Shown: in pieces, positions 22,537-35,265 of the stretch
Position numbering within the stretch: the stretch's first letter is position 1
Layout of the letters: every line of letters starts with the position of its first letter
Origin: Chlorocebus sabaeus
Taxonomy: Eukaryota; Chordata; Mammalia; Primates; Cercopithecidae
Assembly: GCF_047675955.1 (NCBI RefSeq)
Contig: NW_027327446.1
Coordinates: 558,001-622,000, forward strand
Direction: 5' to 3'
DNA length: 64,000 bases
Translations under genes and position numbers: made by a program
Notes under the pieces: generated by a model
The model's database searches: none
What the model was told of the DNA's origin: nothing
What the model saw: only the letters and a program-made list of their open reading frames with translations

Positions 22537-25500
22537 CCAAATATCCCTTTGCCAATTCCACAAGAACAGCCTTAGCGAAAGGCTTCTTGAAGGAAGAGAT
22601 GTAACTCTGCTAGATGAATTAACAGAACACAGAGCAGTTTCTCAGAAAGCTTCTATCCAGTTTTGAACGGAAGATATTTCCTTTTTCACCATAGCCCTCT
22701 ATGGGCTTCCAAATATCCCTTTGCCAATTCCACAAGAACAGCCTTAGCAAAAGGCTTCTTGAAGGGAAAGATGTAACTCTGTGAGATGAATTAACAGAAC
22801 ATAGAACAGTTTCTCAGAAAGCTTCTTTCCAGTTTTGAACGGAAGATATTTCCTTTTTCTCCATAGCCCTCTATGGGAATCCAAATATCCCTTTGCCAAT
22901 TCCACAAGAACAGCCTTAGCGAAAGACTTCTTGAAGGGAAAGATGTAACTCTGTGAGATGAATTAACAGAACACAGAGCAGTTTCTCAGAAAGCTTCTTT
23001 CCAGTTTTGAACGGAAGATATTTCCTTTTTCACCATAGCCCTCTATGGGCTTCCAAATATCCCTTTGCCAACTCCACAAAAACAGCTTTAGCGAAAGGCT
23101 TCTTGAAGGGAAATATGTAACTCTGTGAGATGAATTAACAGAACACAGAGCAGTTTCTCAGAAAGCTTTTTTCCAGTTTTGAACGGAAGATATTTCCTTT
23201 TTCACCATAGCCCTCTATGGGCTTCCAAATATCCCTTTGCCAATTCCCCAAGAACAGCCTTAGCGAAAGGCTTCTTGAAGGGAAAGATGTAACTCTGTGA
23301 GATGAATTAACAGAACACAGAGCAGTTTCTCAGAAAGCTTCTTTCCAGTTTTGAACGGAAGATATTTCCTTTTTCACCATAGCCCTCTATGGGCTTCCAA
23401 ATATCCCTTTGCCAATTCCACAAGAACAGCCTTGGCGAAAGGCTTCTTGAAGGGAAAGATGTAACTCTGTGAGATGAATTAACAGAACATAGAACAGTTT
23501 CTCAGAAAGCTTCTTTCCAGTTTTGAACGGAAGATATTTCCTTTTTCACCATAGCCCTCTATGGGCTTCCAAATATCCCTTTGCCAATTCCACAAGAACA
23601 GGCTTAGCGAAAGGCTTCTTGAAGGGAAAGATGTAACTCTGTGAGATGAATTAACAGAACACAGAGCAGTTTCTCAGAAAGCTTTTTCCAATTTTGAACG
23701 GAAGATATTTCCTTTTTCACCATAGCCCTCCATGGGCTTCAAAATATCCCTTTGCCAATTCCACAAGAACAGCCTTAGCGAAAGGCTTCTTGAAGGGAAA
23801 GATGTAATTATGTGAGATGAATTAAAAGAACAAAGAGCAGTTTCTCAGAAAGCTTCTTTCCAGTTTTGAACGGATGATATTTCCTTTTTCACCATAGCCC
23901 TCTATGGGCTTCCAAATATCCCTTTGCCAATTCCACAAGAACAGGCTTAGCGAAAGGCTTCTTGAAGGGAAAGATGTAACTCTGTGAGATGAATTAACAG
24001 AACACAGAGCAGTTTCTCAGAAAGCTTCTTTCCAGTTTTGAACGGAAGATATTTCCTTTTTCACCATAGCCCTCTATGGGCTTCCAAATATCCCTTTGCC
24101 AACTCCACAAAAACAGCCTTAGCGAAAGGCTTCTTGAAGGGAAATATGTAACTCTGTGAGATGAATTAACAGAACACAGAGCAGTTTCTCAGAAAGCTTC
24201 TTTCCAGTTTTGAACGGAAGATATTTCCTTTTTCACCATAGCCCTCTATGGGCTTCCAAATATCCCTTTGCCAATTCCACAAGAACAGCCTTAGCGAAAG
24301 GCTTCTTGAAGGGAAAGATGTAACTCTGTGAGATGAATTAACAGAACACAGAGCAGTTTCTCAGAAAGCTTCTTTCCAGTTTTGAACGGAAGATATTTCC
24401 TTTTTCACCATAGCCCTCTATGGGCTTCCAAATATCCCTTTGCCAATTCCACAAGAACAGCCTTAGCGAAAGGCTTCTTGAAGGGAAAGATGTAACTCTG
24501 TGAGATGAATTAACAGAACACAGAGCAGTTTCTCAGAAAGCTTCTTTCCAGTTTTGAACGGAAGATATTTCCTTTTTCACCATAGCCCTCTATGGGCTTC
24601 CAAATATCCCTTTGCCAATTCCACAAGAACAGCCTTAGCGAAGGCTTCTTGAAGGGAAAGATGTAACTCTGTGAGATGAATTAACAGAACACAGAGCAGT
24701 TTCTCAGAAAGCTTTTTTCCAATTTTGAACGGAAGATATTTCCTTTTTCACCATAGCCCACCATGGGCTTCCAAATATCCCTTTGCCAATTCCACAAGAA
24801 GAGCCTTAGCGAAAGGCTTCTTTCTTGAAGGGAAAGATGTAATTCTGTGAGATGAATTAAAAGAACACAGAGCAGTTTCTCAGAAAGCTTCTTTCCAGTT
24901 TTGAACGGATGATATTTCCTTTTTCACCATAGCCCTCTATGGGCTTCCAAATATCCCTTTGCCAATTCCACAAGAACAGCCTTAGCGAAAGGCTTCTTGA
25001 AGGGAAAGATGTAACTCTGTGAGATGAATTAACAGAACACAGAGCAGTTTCTCAGAAAGCTTCTTTCCAGTTTTGAACGGAAGATATTTCCTTTTTCACC
25101 ATAGCCCTCTATGGGCTTCCAAATATCCCTTTGCCAATTCCACAAGAACAGCCTTAGCGAAAGGCTTCTTGAAGTTAAAGATGTAACTCTGTGAGACGAA
25201 TTAACAGAACACAGAGCAGTTTCTCAGAAAGCTTCTTTCCAGTTTTGAACGGAAGATATTTCCTTTTTCACCAGAGCCCTCTATGGGCTTCCAAATATCC
25301 CTTTGCCAATTCCACAAGAACAGCCTTAGCGAAAGGCTTCTAGAAGGGAAATATGTAACTCTGTGAGATGAATTAACAGAACACAGAGCAGTTTCTCAGA
25401 AAGCTTTTTTCCAGTTTTGAACGGAAGATATTTCCTTTTTCACCATAGCCCTCTATGGGCTTCCAAATATCCCTTTGCCAATTCCACAAGAACAGCCTTA

Positions 25501-25634
25501 GCGAAAGGCTTCTTGAAGGGAAAGATGTAACTCTGTGAGATGAATTAACAGAACACAGAGCAGTTTCTCAGAAAGCTTCTTTCAAGTTTTGAACGGAAGG
25601 TATTTCCTTTTTCACCATAGCCCTCTATGGGCTT
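22537..25634. repeat. Block 12: 18-mer A-B-C-D-E-F-G-H-I-D-c-c-G-H-I-J-K-L (3,098 bp)
   Basis: The order A to I is followed by a D variant, two near-consensus monomers and a second G-H-I-J-K-L run. The first H has gtaattatg and the private aacaaagag; the second H has the TTTC insertion (24818). K has ctagaagg. The next block repeats all of these. Confidence 0.87.
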
Positions 25635-28600
25635 CCAAATATCCCTTTGCCAATTCCACAAGAACAGCCTTAGCGAAAGGCTTCTTGAAGGAAGAGATGT
25701 AACTCTGCTAGATGAATTAACAGAACACAGAGCAGTTTCTCAGAAAGCTTCTATCCAGTTTTGAACGGAAGATATTTCCTTTTTCACCATAGCCCTCTAT
25801 GGGCTTCCAAATATCCCTTTGCCAATTCCACAAGAACAGCCTTAGCAAAAGGCTTCTTGAAGGGAAAGATGTAACTCTGTGAGATGAATTAACAGAACAT
25901 AGAACAGTTTCTCAGAAAGCTTCTTTCCAGTTTTGAACGGAAGATATTTCCTTTTTCTCCATAGCCCTCTATGGGAATCCAAATATCCCTTTGCCAATTC
26001 CACAAGAACAGCCTTAGCGAAAGACTTCTTGAAGGGAAAGATGTAACTCTGTGAGATGAATTAACAGAACACAGAGCAGTTTCTCAGAAAGCTTCTTTCC
26101 AGTTTTGAACGGAAGATATTTCCTTTTTCACCATAGCCCTCTATGGGCTTCCAAATATCCCTTTGCCAACTCCACAAAAACAGCTTTAGCGAAAGGCTTC
26201 TTGAAGGGAAATATGTAACTCTGTGAGATGAATTAACAGAACACAGAGCAGTTTCTCAGAAAGCTTTTTTCCAGTTTTGAACGGAAGATATTTCCTTTTT
26301 CACCATAGCCCTCTATGGGCTTCCAAATATCCCTTTGCCAATTCCCCAAGAACAGCCTTAGCGAAAGGCTTCTTGAAGGGAAAGATGTAACTCTGTGAGA
26401 TGAATTAACAGAACACAGAGCAGTTTCTCAGAAAGCTTCTTTCCAGTTTTGAACGGAAGATATTTCCTTTTTCACCATAGCCCTCTATGGGCTTCCAAAT
26501 ATCCCTTTGCCAATTCCACAAGAACAGCCTTGGCGAAAGGCTTCTTGAAGGGAAAGATGTAACTCTGTGAGATGAATTAACAGAACATAGAACAGTTTCT
26601 CAGAAAGCTTCTTTCCAGTTTTGAACGGAAGATATTTCCTTTTTCACCATAGCCCTCTATGGGCTTCCAAATATCCCTTTGCCAATTCCACAAGAACAGG
26701 CTTAGCGAAAGGCTTCTTGAAGGGAAAGATGTAACTCTGTGAGATGAATTAACAGAACACAGAGCAGTTTCTCAGAAAGCTTTTTCCAATTTTGAACGGA
26801 AGATATTTCCTTTTTCACCATAGCCCTCCATGGGCTTCAAAATATCCCTTTGCCAATTCCACAAGAACAGCCTTAGCGAAAGGCTTCTTGAAGGGAAAGA
26901 TGTAATTATGTGAGATGAATTAAAAGAACAAAGAGCAGTTTCTCAGAAAGCTTCTTTCCAGTTTTGAACGGATGATATTTCCTTTTTCACCATAGCCCTC
27001 TATGGGCTTCCAAATATCCCTTTGCCAATTCCACAAGAACAGGCTTAGCGAAAGGCTTCTTGAAGGGAAAGATGTAACTCTGTGAGATGAATTAACAGAA
27101 CACAGAGCAGTTTCTCAGAAAGCTTCTTTCCAGTTTTGAACGGAAGATATTTCCTTTTTCACCATAGCCCTCTATGGGCTTCCAAATATCCCTTTGCCAA
27201 CTCCACAAAAACAGCCTTAGCGAAAGGCTTCTTGAAGGGAAATATGTAACTCTGTGAGATGAATTAACAGAACACAGAGCAGTTTCTCAGAAAGCTTCTT
27301 TCCAGTTTTGAACGGAAGATATTTCCTTTTTCACCATAGCCCTCTATGGGCTTCCAAATATCCCTTTGCCAATTCCACAAGAACAGCCTTAGCGAAAGGC
27401 TTCTTGAAGGGAAAGATGTAACTCTGTGAGATGAATTAACAGAACACAGAGCAGTTTCTCAGAAAGCTTCTTTCCAGTTTTGAACGGAAGATATTTCCTT
27501 TTTCACCATAGCCCTCTATGGGCTTCCAAATATCCCTTTGCCAATTCCACAAGAACAGCCTTAGCGAAAGGCTTCTTGAAGGGAAAGATGTAACTCTGTG
27601 AGATGAATTAACAGAACACAGAGCAGTTTCTCAGAAAGCTTCTTTCCAGTTTTGAACGGAAGATATTTCCTTTTTCACCATAGCCCTCTATGGGCTTCCA
27701 AATATCCCTTTGCCAATTCCACAAGAACAGCCTTAGCGAAGGCTTCTTGAAGGGAAAGATGTAACTCTGTGAGATGAATTAACAGAACACAGAGCAGTTT
27801 CTCAGAAAGCTTTTTTCCAATTTTGAACGGAAGATATTTCCTTTTTCACCATAGCCCACCATGGGCTTCCAAATATCCCTTTGCCAATTCCACAAGAAGA
27901 GCCTTAGCGAAAGGCTTCTTTCTTGAAGGGAAAGATGTAATTCTGTGAGATGAATTAAAAGAACACAGAGCAGTTTCTCAGAAAGCTTCTTTCCAGTTTT
28001 GAACGGATGATATTTCCTTTTTCACCATAGCCCTCTATGGGCTTCCAAATATCCCTTTGCCAATTCCACAAGAACAGCCTTAGCGAAAGGCTTCTTGAAG
28101 GGAAAGATGTAACTCTGTGAGATGAATTAACAGAACACAGAGCAGTTTCTCAGAAAGCTTCTTTCCAGTTTTGAACGGAAGATATTTCCTTTTTCACCAT
28201 AGCCCTCTATGGGCTTCCAAATATCCCTTTGCCAATTCCACAAGAACAGCCTTAGCGAAAGGCTTCTTGAAGTTAAAGATGTAACTCTGTGAGACGAATT
28301 AACAGAACACAGAGCAGTTTCTCAGAAAGCTTCTTTCCAGTTTTGAACGGAAGATATTTCCTTTTTCACCAGAGCCCTCTATGGGCTTCCAAATATCCCT
28401 TTGCCAATTCCACAAGAACAGCCTTAGCGAAAGGCTTCTAGAAGGGAAATATGTAACTCTGTGAGATGAATTAACAGAACACAGAGCAGTTTCTCAGAAA
28501 GCTTTTTTCCAGTTTTGAACGGAAGATATTTCCTTTTTCACCATAGCCCTCTATGGGCTTCCAAATATCCCTTTGCCAATTCCACAAGAACAGCCTTAGC

Positions 28601-28732
28601 GAAAGGCTTCTTGAAGGGAAAGATGTAACTCTGTGAGATGAATTAACAGAACACAGAGCAGTTTCTCAGAAAGCTTCTTTCAAGTTTTGAACGGAAGATA
28701 TTTCCTTTTTCACCATAGCCCTCTATGGGCTT
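25635..28732. repeat. Block 13: 18-mer, second copy (3,098 bp)
   Basis: Same order and exactly the same length as block 12. Shared private marks include aacaaagag (near 26931), ctagaagg (near 28438) and the TTTC insertion (27916). L of the preceding unit has a private gaaggtattt near 25600. Confidence 0.87.
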
Positions 28733-30967
28733 CCAAATATCCCTTTGCCAATTCCACAAGAACAGCCTTAGCGAAAGGCTTCTTGAAGGAAGAGATGTAA
28801 CTCTGCTAGATGAATTAACAGAACACAGAGCAGTTTCTCAGAAAGCTTCTATCCAGTTTTGAACGGAAGATATTTCCTTTTTCACCATAGCCCTCTATGG
28901 GCTTCCAAATATCCCTTTGCCAATTCCACAAGAACAGCCTTAGCAAAAGGATTCTTGAAGGGAAAGATGTAACTCTGTGAGATGAATTAACAGAACACAG
29001 AGCAGTTTCTCAGAAAGCTTCTTTCCAGTTTTGAACGGAAGATATTTCCTTTTTCACCATAGCCCTCTATGGGCTTCCAAATATCCCTTTGCCAACTCCA
29101 CAAAAACAGCTTTAGCGAAAGGCTTCTTGAAGGGAAATATGTAACTCTGTGAGATGAATTAACAGAACACAGAGCAGTTTCTCAGAAAGCTTTTTTCCAG
29201 TTTTGAACGGAAGATATTTCCTTTTTCACCATAGCCCTCTATGGGCTTCCAAATATCCCTTTGCCAATTCCCCAAGAACAGCCTTAGCGAAAGGCTTCTT
29301 GAAGGGAAAGATGTAACTCTGTGAGATGAATTAACAGAACACAGAGCAGTTTCTCAGAAAGCTTCTTTCCAGTTTTGAACGGAAGATATTTCCTTTTTCA
29401 CCATAGCCCTCTATGGGCTTCCAAATATCCCTTTGCCAATTCCACAAGAACAGCCTTGGCGAAAGGCTTCTTGAAGGGAAAGATGTAACTCTGTGAGATG
29501 AATTAACAGAACATAGAACAGTTTCTCAGAAAGCTTCTTTCCAGTTTTGAACGGAAGATATTTCCTTTTTCACCATAGCCCTCTATGGGCTTCCAAATAT
29601 CCCTTTGCCAATTCCACAAGAACAGGCTTAGCGAAAGGCTTCTTGAAGGGAAAGATGTAACTCTGTGAGATGAATTAACAGAACACAGAGCAGTTTCTCA
29701 GAAAGCTTTTTCCAATTTTGAACGGAAGATATTTCCTTTTTCACCATAGCCCTCCATGGGCTTCAAAATATCCCTTTGCCAATTCCACAAGAAGAGCCTT
29801 AGCGAAAGGCTTCTTGAAGGGAAAGATGTAATTATGTGAGATGAATTAAAAGAACACAGAGCAGTTTCTCAGAAAGCTTCTTTCCAGTTTTGAACGGATG
29901 ATATTTCCTTTTTCACCATAGCCCTCTATGGGCTTCCAAATATCCCTTTGCCAATTCCACAAGAACAGGCTTAGCGAAAGGCTTCTTGAAGGGAAAGATG
30001 TAACTCTGTGAGATGAATTAACAGAACACAGAGCAGTTTCTCAGAAAGCTTCTTTCCAGTTTTGAACGGAAGATATTTCCTTTTTCACCATAGCCCTCTA
30101 TGGGCTTCCAAATATCCCTTTGCCAACTCCACAAAAACAGCCTTAGCGAAAGGCTTCTTGAAGGGAAATATGTAACTCTGTGAGATGAATTAACAGAACA
30201 CAGAGCAGTTTCTCAGAAAGCTTCTTTCCAGTTTTGAACGGAAGATATTTCCTTTTTCACCATAGCCCTCTATGGGCTTCCAAATATCCCTTTGCCAATT
30301 CCACAAGAACAGCCTTAGCGAAAGGCTTCTTGAAGGGAAAGATGTAACTCTGTGAGATGAATTAACAGAACACAGAGCAGTTTCTCAGAAAGCTTCTTTC
30401 CAGTTTTGAACGGAAGATATTTCCTTTTTCACCATAGCCCTCTATGGGCTTCCAAATATCCCTTTGCCAATTCCACAAGAACAGCCTTAGCGAAAGGCTT
30501 CTTGAAGTTAAAGATGTAACTCTGTGAGACGAATTAACAGAACACAGAGCAGTTTCTCAGAAAGCTTCTTTCCAGTTTTGAACGGAAGATATTTCCTTTT
30601 TCACCAGAGCCCTCTATGGGCTTCCAAATATCCCTTTGCCAATTCCACAAGAACAGCCTTAGCGAAAGGCTTCTTGAAGGGAAAGATGTAACTCTGTGAG
30701 ATGAATTAACAGAACACAGAGCAGTTTCTCAGAAAGCTTTTTTCCAGTTTTGAACGGAAGATATTTCCTTTTGCACCATAGCCCTCTATGGGCTTCCAAA
30801 TATCCCTTTGCCAATTCCCCAAGAACAGCCTTAGCGAAAGGTTTCTTGAAGGGAAAGATGTAACTCTGTGAGTTGAATTAACAGAACACAGAGCAGTTTC
30901 TCAGAAAGCTTCTTTCCAGTTTTGAACGGAAGATATTTCCTTTTTCACCATAGCCCTCTATGGGCTT
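28733..30967. repeat. Block 14: 13-mer A-B/C-D-E-F-G-H-I-D-c-J-K-L
   Basis: A third partial copy of the 18-mer ends here. The second monomer starts as B (agcaaaagg, with ggattcttg) but continues with acacagagcag and normal caccatag, as C does, so B and C have fused with loss of one monomer. H reads aagaagagcc and gaacacagag rather than the aacaaagag of blocks 12 and 13. After the D variant and one c, the array jumps to J, K and an L without ctttcaag (gagttgaatt, gtttcttg). Confidence 0.83.
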
Positions 30968-32686
30968 CCAAATATCCCTTTGCCAATTCCACAAGAACAG
31001 CCTTAGCGAAAGGGTTCTTGAAGGAAGAGATGTAACTCTGCTAGATGAATTAACAGAACACAGAGCAGTTTCTCAGAAAGCTTCTATCCACTTTTGAACG
31101 GATGATATTTCCTTTTTCACCATAGCCCTCTTTGGGCTTCCAAATATCCCTTTGCCAATTCCACAAGAACAGCCTTAGCAAAAGGCTTCTTGAAGGGAAA
31201 GATGTATCTCTGTGAGATGAATTAACAGAACATAGAACAGTTTCTCAGAAAGCTTCTTTCCAGTTTTGAACGGAAGATATTTCCTTTTTCTCCATAGCCC
31301 TCTATGGGAATCCAAATATCCCTTTGCCAATTCCACAAAAACAGCCTTAGCGAAAGACTTCTTGAAGGGAAAGATGTAACTCTGTGAGATGAATTAACAG
31401 AACACAGAGCAGTTTCTCAGAAAGCTTTTTTCCAGTTTTGAACGGAAGATATTTCCTTTTTCACCATAGCCCTCTATGGGCTTCCAAATATCCCTTTGCC
31501 AATTCCCCAAGAACAGCCTTAGCGAAAGGCTTCTTGAAGGGAAAGATGTAACTCTGTGAGATGAATTAACAGAACACAGAGCAGTTTCTCAGAAAGCTTC
31601 TTTCCAGTTTTGAACGGAAGATATTTCCTTTTTCACCATAGCCCTCTATGGGCTTCCAAATATCCCTTTGCCAATTCCACAAGAACAGCCTTGGCGAAAG
31701 GCTTCTTGAAGGGAAAGATGTAACTCTGTGAGATGAATTAACAGAACCTAGAACAGTTTCTCAGAAAGCTTCTTTCCAGTTTTGAACGGAAGATATTTCC
31801 TTTTTCACCATAGCCCTCTATGGGCTTCCAAATATCCCTTTGCCAATTCCACAAGAACAGGCTTAGCGAAGGCTTCTTGAAGGGAAAGATGTAACTCTGT
31901 GAGATGAATTAACAGAACACAGAGCAGTTTCTAAGAAAGCTTTTTTCCAATTTTGAACGGAAGATATTTCCTTTTTCACCATAGCCCTCTATGGGCTTCC
32001 AAATATCCCTTTGCCAATTCCACAAGAAGAGCCTTAGCGAAAGGCTTCTTGAAGGGAAAGATGTAATTCTGTGAGATGAATTAAAAGAACACAGAGCCGT
32101 TTCTCAGAAAGCTTCTTTCCAGTTTTGAACGGAAGATATTTCCTTTTTCACCATAGCCCTCTATGGGCTTCCAAATATCCCTTTGCCAATTCCACAAGAA
32201 CAGGCTTAGCGAAAGGCTTCTTGAAGGGAAAGATGTAACTCTGTGAGATGAATTAACAGAACACAGAGCAGTTTCTCAGAAAGCTTCTTTCCAGTTTTGA
32301 ACGGAAGATATTTCCTTTTTCACCATAGCCCTCTATGGGCTTCCAAATATCCCTTTGCCAATTCCACAAGAACAGCCTTAGCAAAAGGCTTCTTGAAGGG
32401 AAAGATGTAACTCTGTGAGATGAATTAATAGAACATAGAACAGTTTCTCAGAAAGCTTCTTTCCAGTTTTGAACGGAAGATATTTCCTTTTTCTCCATAG
32501 CCCTCTATGGGCTTCCAAATATCCCTTTGCCAATTCCACAAGAACAGCCTTAGCGAAAGACTTCTTGAAGGGAAAGATGTAACTCTGTGAGATGAATTAA
32601 CAGAACACAGAGCAGTTTCTCAGAAAGCTTCTTTCCAATTTTCAACGGAAGATATTTCCTTTTCCACCATAGCCCTCTATGGGTTT
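30968..32686. repeat. Block 15: 10-mer A-B-C/D-E-F-G-H-I-B-C
   Basis: A has gggttcttg and ggatgatat. The third monomer starts as C (gaatcc, gaaagactt) and ends like D (cttttttccag). F has acctagaacag. A second B (attaatagaac) and a C with ccaattttcaacgg close the block. From here on the 12-mer order is no longer continuous. Confidence 0.82.
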
Positions 32687-33202
32687 CCAAATATCCCTTT
32701 GCCAATTCCACAAGAACAGCCTTAGCGAAAGGCTTCTTGAAGGAAGAGATGTAACTCTGCTAGATGAATTAACAGAACACAGAGCAGTTTCTCAGAAAGC
32801 TTCTTTCCACTTTTGAACGGAAGATATTTCCTTTTTCACCATAGCCCTCTATGGGCTTCCAAATATCCCTTTGCCAATTCCACAAGAACAGCCTTGGCGA
32901 AAGGCTTCTTGAAGGGAAAGATGTAACTCTGTGAGATGAATTAACAGAACACAGAGCAGTTTCTCAGAAAGCTTTTTTCCAGTTTTGAACGGAAGATATT
33001 TCCTTTTTCACCATAGCCCTCTAGGGGCTTCCAAGTATCCCTTTGCCAATTCCCCAAGAACAGCCTTAGCGAAAGGCTTCTTGAAGGGAAAGATGTAACT
33101 CTGTGAGATGAATTAACAGAATACAGAGCAGTTTCTCAGAAAGCTTCTTTCCAGTTTTGAACGGAAGATATTTCCTTTTTCACCATAGCCCACCATGGGC
33201 TT
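32687..33202. repeat. Block 16: trimer A-F'-M
   Basis: Three monomers, 516 bp. A has cttctttccac, F' has ccttggcg and a ctagggg end, M begins ccaagtatccc with ccccaag and ends cccaccatggg. The trimer recurs at 34750 (+2,063 bp). Confidence 0.85.
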
Positions 33203-34749
33203 CCAAATATCCCTTTGCCAATTCCACAAGAACAGCCTTAGCGAAAGGCTTCTTGAAGGAAGAGATGTAACTCTGCTAGATGAATTAACAGAACACAGAG
33301 AGGTTTCTCAGAAAGCTTCTTTCCACTTTTGAACGGAAGATATTTCCTTTTTCACCATAGCCCTCTATGGGCTTCCAAATATCCCTTTGCCAATTCCACA
33401 AGAACAGCCTTAGCGAAAGGCTTCTGGAAGGGAAAGATGTAACTCTGTGAGATGAATTAACAGAACACAGAGCAGTTTCTCAGAAAGCTTCTTTCCAGTT
33501 TTGAACGGAAGGTATTTCCTTTTTCACCATAGCCCTCTATGGGCTTCCAAATATCCCTTTGCCAATTCCACAAGAACAGGCTTAGCGAAGGCTTCTTGAA
33601 GGGAAAGATGTAACTCTGTGAGATGAATTAACAGAACACAGAGCAGTTTCTCAGAAAGCTTCTTTCCAGTTTTGAACGGAAGATATTTCCTTTTTCACCA
33701 TAGCCCTCTATGGGCTTCCAAATATCCCTTTGCCAATTCCACAAGAACAGCCTTAGCAAAAGGCTTCTTGAAGGGAAAGATGTAACTCTGTGAGATGAAT
33801 TAATAGAACATAGAACAGTTTCTCAGAAAGCTTCTTTCCAGTTTTGAACGGAAGATATTTCCTTTTTCTCCATAGCCCTCTATGGGCTTCCAAATATCCC
33901 TTTGCCAATTCCACAAGAACAGCCTTAGCGAAAGACTTCTTGAAGGGAAACATGTAACTCTGTGAGATGAATTAACAGAACACAGAGCAGTTTCTCAGAA
34001 AGCTTCTTTCCAGTTTTGAACGGAAGATATTTCCTTTTTCACCATACCCCTCTATGGGCTTCCAAATATCCCTTTGCCAACTCCACAACAACAGCCTTAG
34101 CGAAAAGCTTCTTGAAGGGAAATATGTAACTCTGTGAGATGAATTAACAGAACACAGAGCAGTTTCTCAGAAAGCTTTTTTCCAGTTTTGAACGGATGAT
34201 ATTTCCTTTTTCACCATAGCCCTCTATGGGCTTCCAAATATCCCTTTGCCAATTCCCCAAGAACAGCCTTAGCGAAAGGCTTCTTGAAGGGAAAGATGTA
34301 AATCTGTGAGATGAATTAACAGAACACAGAGCAGTTTCTCAGAAAGCTTCTTTCCAATTTTCAACGGAAGATATTTCCTTTTCCACCATAGCCCTCTATG
34401 GGCTTCCAAATATCCCTTTGCCAATTCCACAAGAACAGCCTTAGCGAAGGGCTTCTTGAAGGGAAAGATGTAACTCTGTGAGATGAATTAACAGAACACC
34501 GAGCGGTATCTCAGAAAGCTTCTTTCCAGTTTTGAACGGAAGATATTTCCTTTTTCACCCTAGCCCTCTATGGGCTTCCAAATATCCCTTTGCCAATTCC
34601 ACAAGAACAGCCTTAGCGAAAGGCTTCTTGAAGGGAAAGATGTAACTCTGTGAGATGAATTAACAGAACACAGAGCAGTTTCTCAGAAAGCTTCTTTCCA
34701 GTTTTGAACGGAAGATATTTCCTTTTTCACCATAGCCCTCTATGGGCTT
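33203..34749. repeat. Block 17: 9-mer A-c-G-B-C-D2-E-O-c
   Basis: A carries the private gagaggtttctc. The next monomer has ctggaagg and gaaggtattt. Then come a G with normal cttctttccag, B with attaatag, C (with aaacatgtaac and cataccc), D2, E with ccaattttcaacgg, O with accgagcgg and caccctagcc, and a near-consensus copy. The tail D2-E-O resembles blocks 2 and 3. Confidence 0.83.
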
Positions 34750-35265
34750 CCAAATATCCCTTTGCCAATTCCACAAGAACAGCCTTAGCGAAAGGCTTCT
34801 TGAAGGAAGAGATGTAACTCTGCTAGATGAATTAACAGAACACAGAGCAGTTTCTCAGAAAGCTTCTTTCCACTTTTGAACGGAAGATATTTCCTTTTTC
34901 ACCATAGCCCTCTATGGGGTTCCAAATATCCCTTTGCCAATTCCACAAGAACAGCCTTGGCGAAAGGCTTCTTGAAGGGAAAGATGTAACTCTGTGAGAT
35001 GAATTAACAGAACACAGAGCAGTTTCTCAGAAATCTTTTTTCCAGTTTTGAACGGAAGATATTTCCTTTTTCACCATAGCCCTCTAGGGGCTTCCAAGTA
35101 TCCCTTTGCCAATTCCCCAAGAACAGCCTTAGCGAAAGGCTTCTTGAAGGAAAAGATGTAACTCTGTGAGATGAATTAACAGAACACAGAGCAGTTTCTC
35201 AGAAAGCTTCTTTCCAGTTTTGAACGGAAGATATTTCCTTTTTCACCGTAGCCCACCATGGGCTT
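34750..35265. repeat. Block 18: trimer A-F'-M, second copy
   Basis: Repeats block 16 at +2,063 bp. F' has lost its HindIII site (aaatctttt near 35031). M ends cccaccatggg, as in block 16, with a private caccgtag. Confidence 0.84.
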
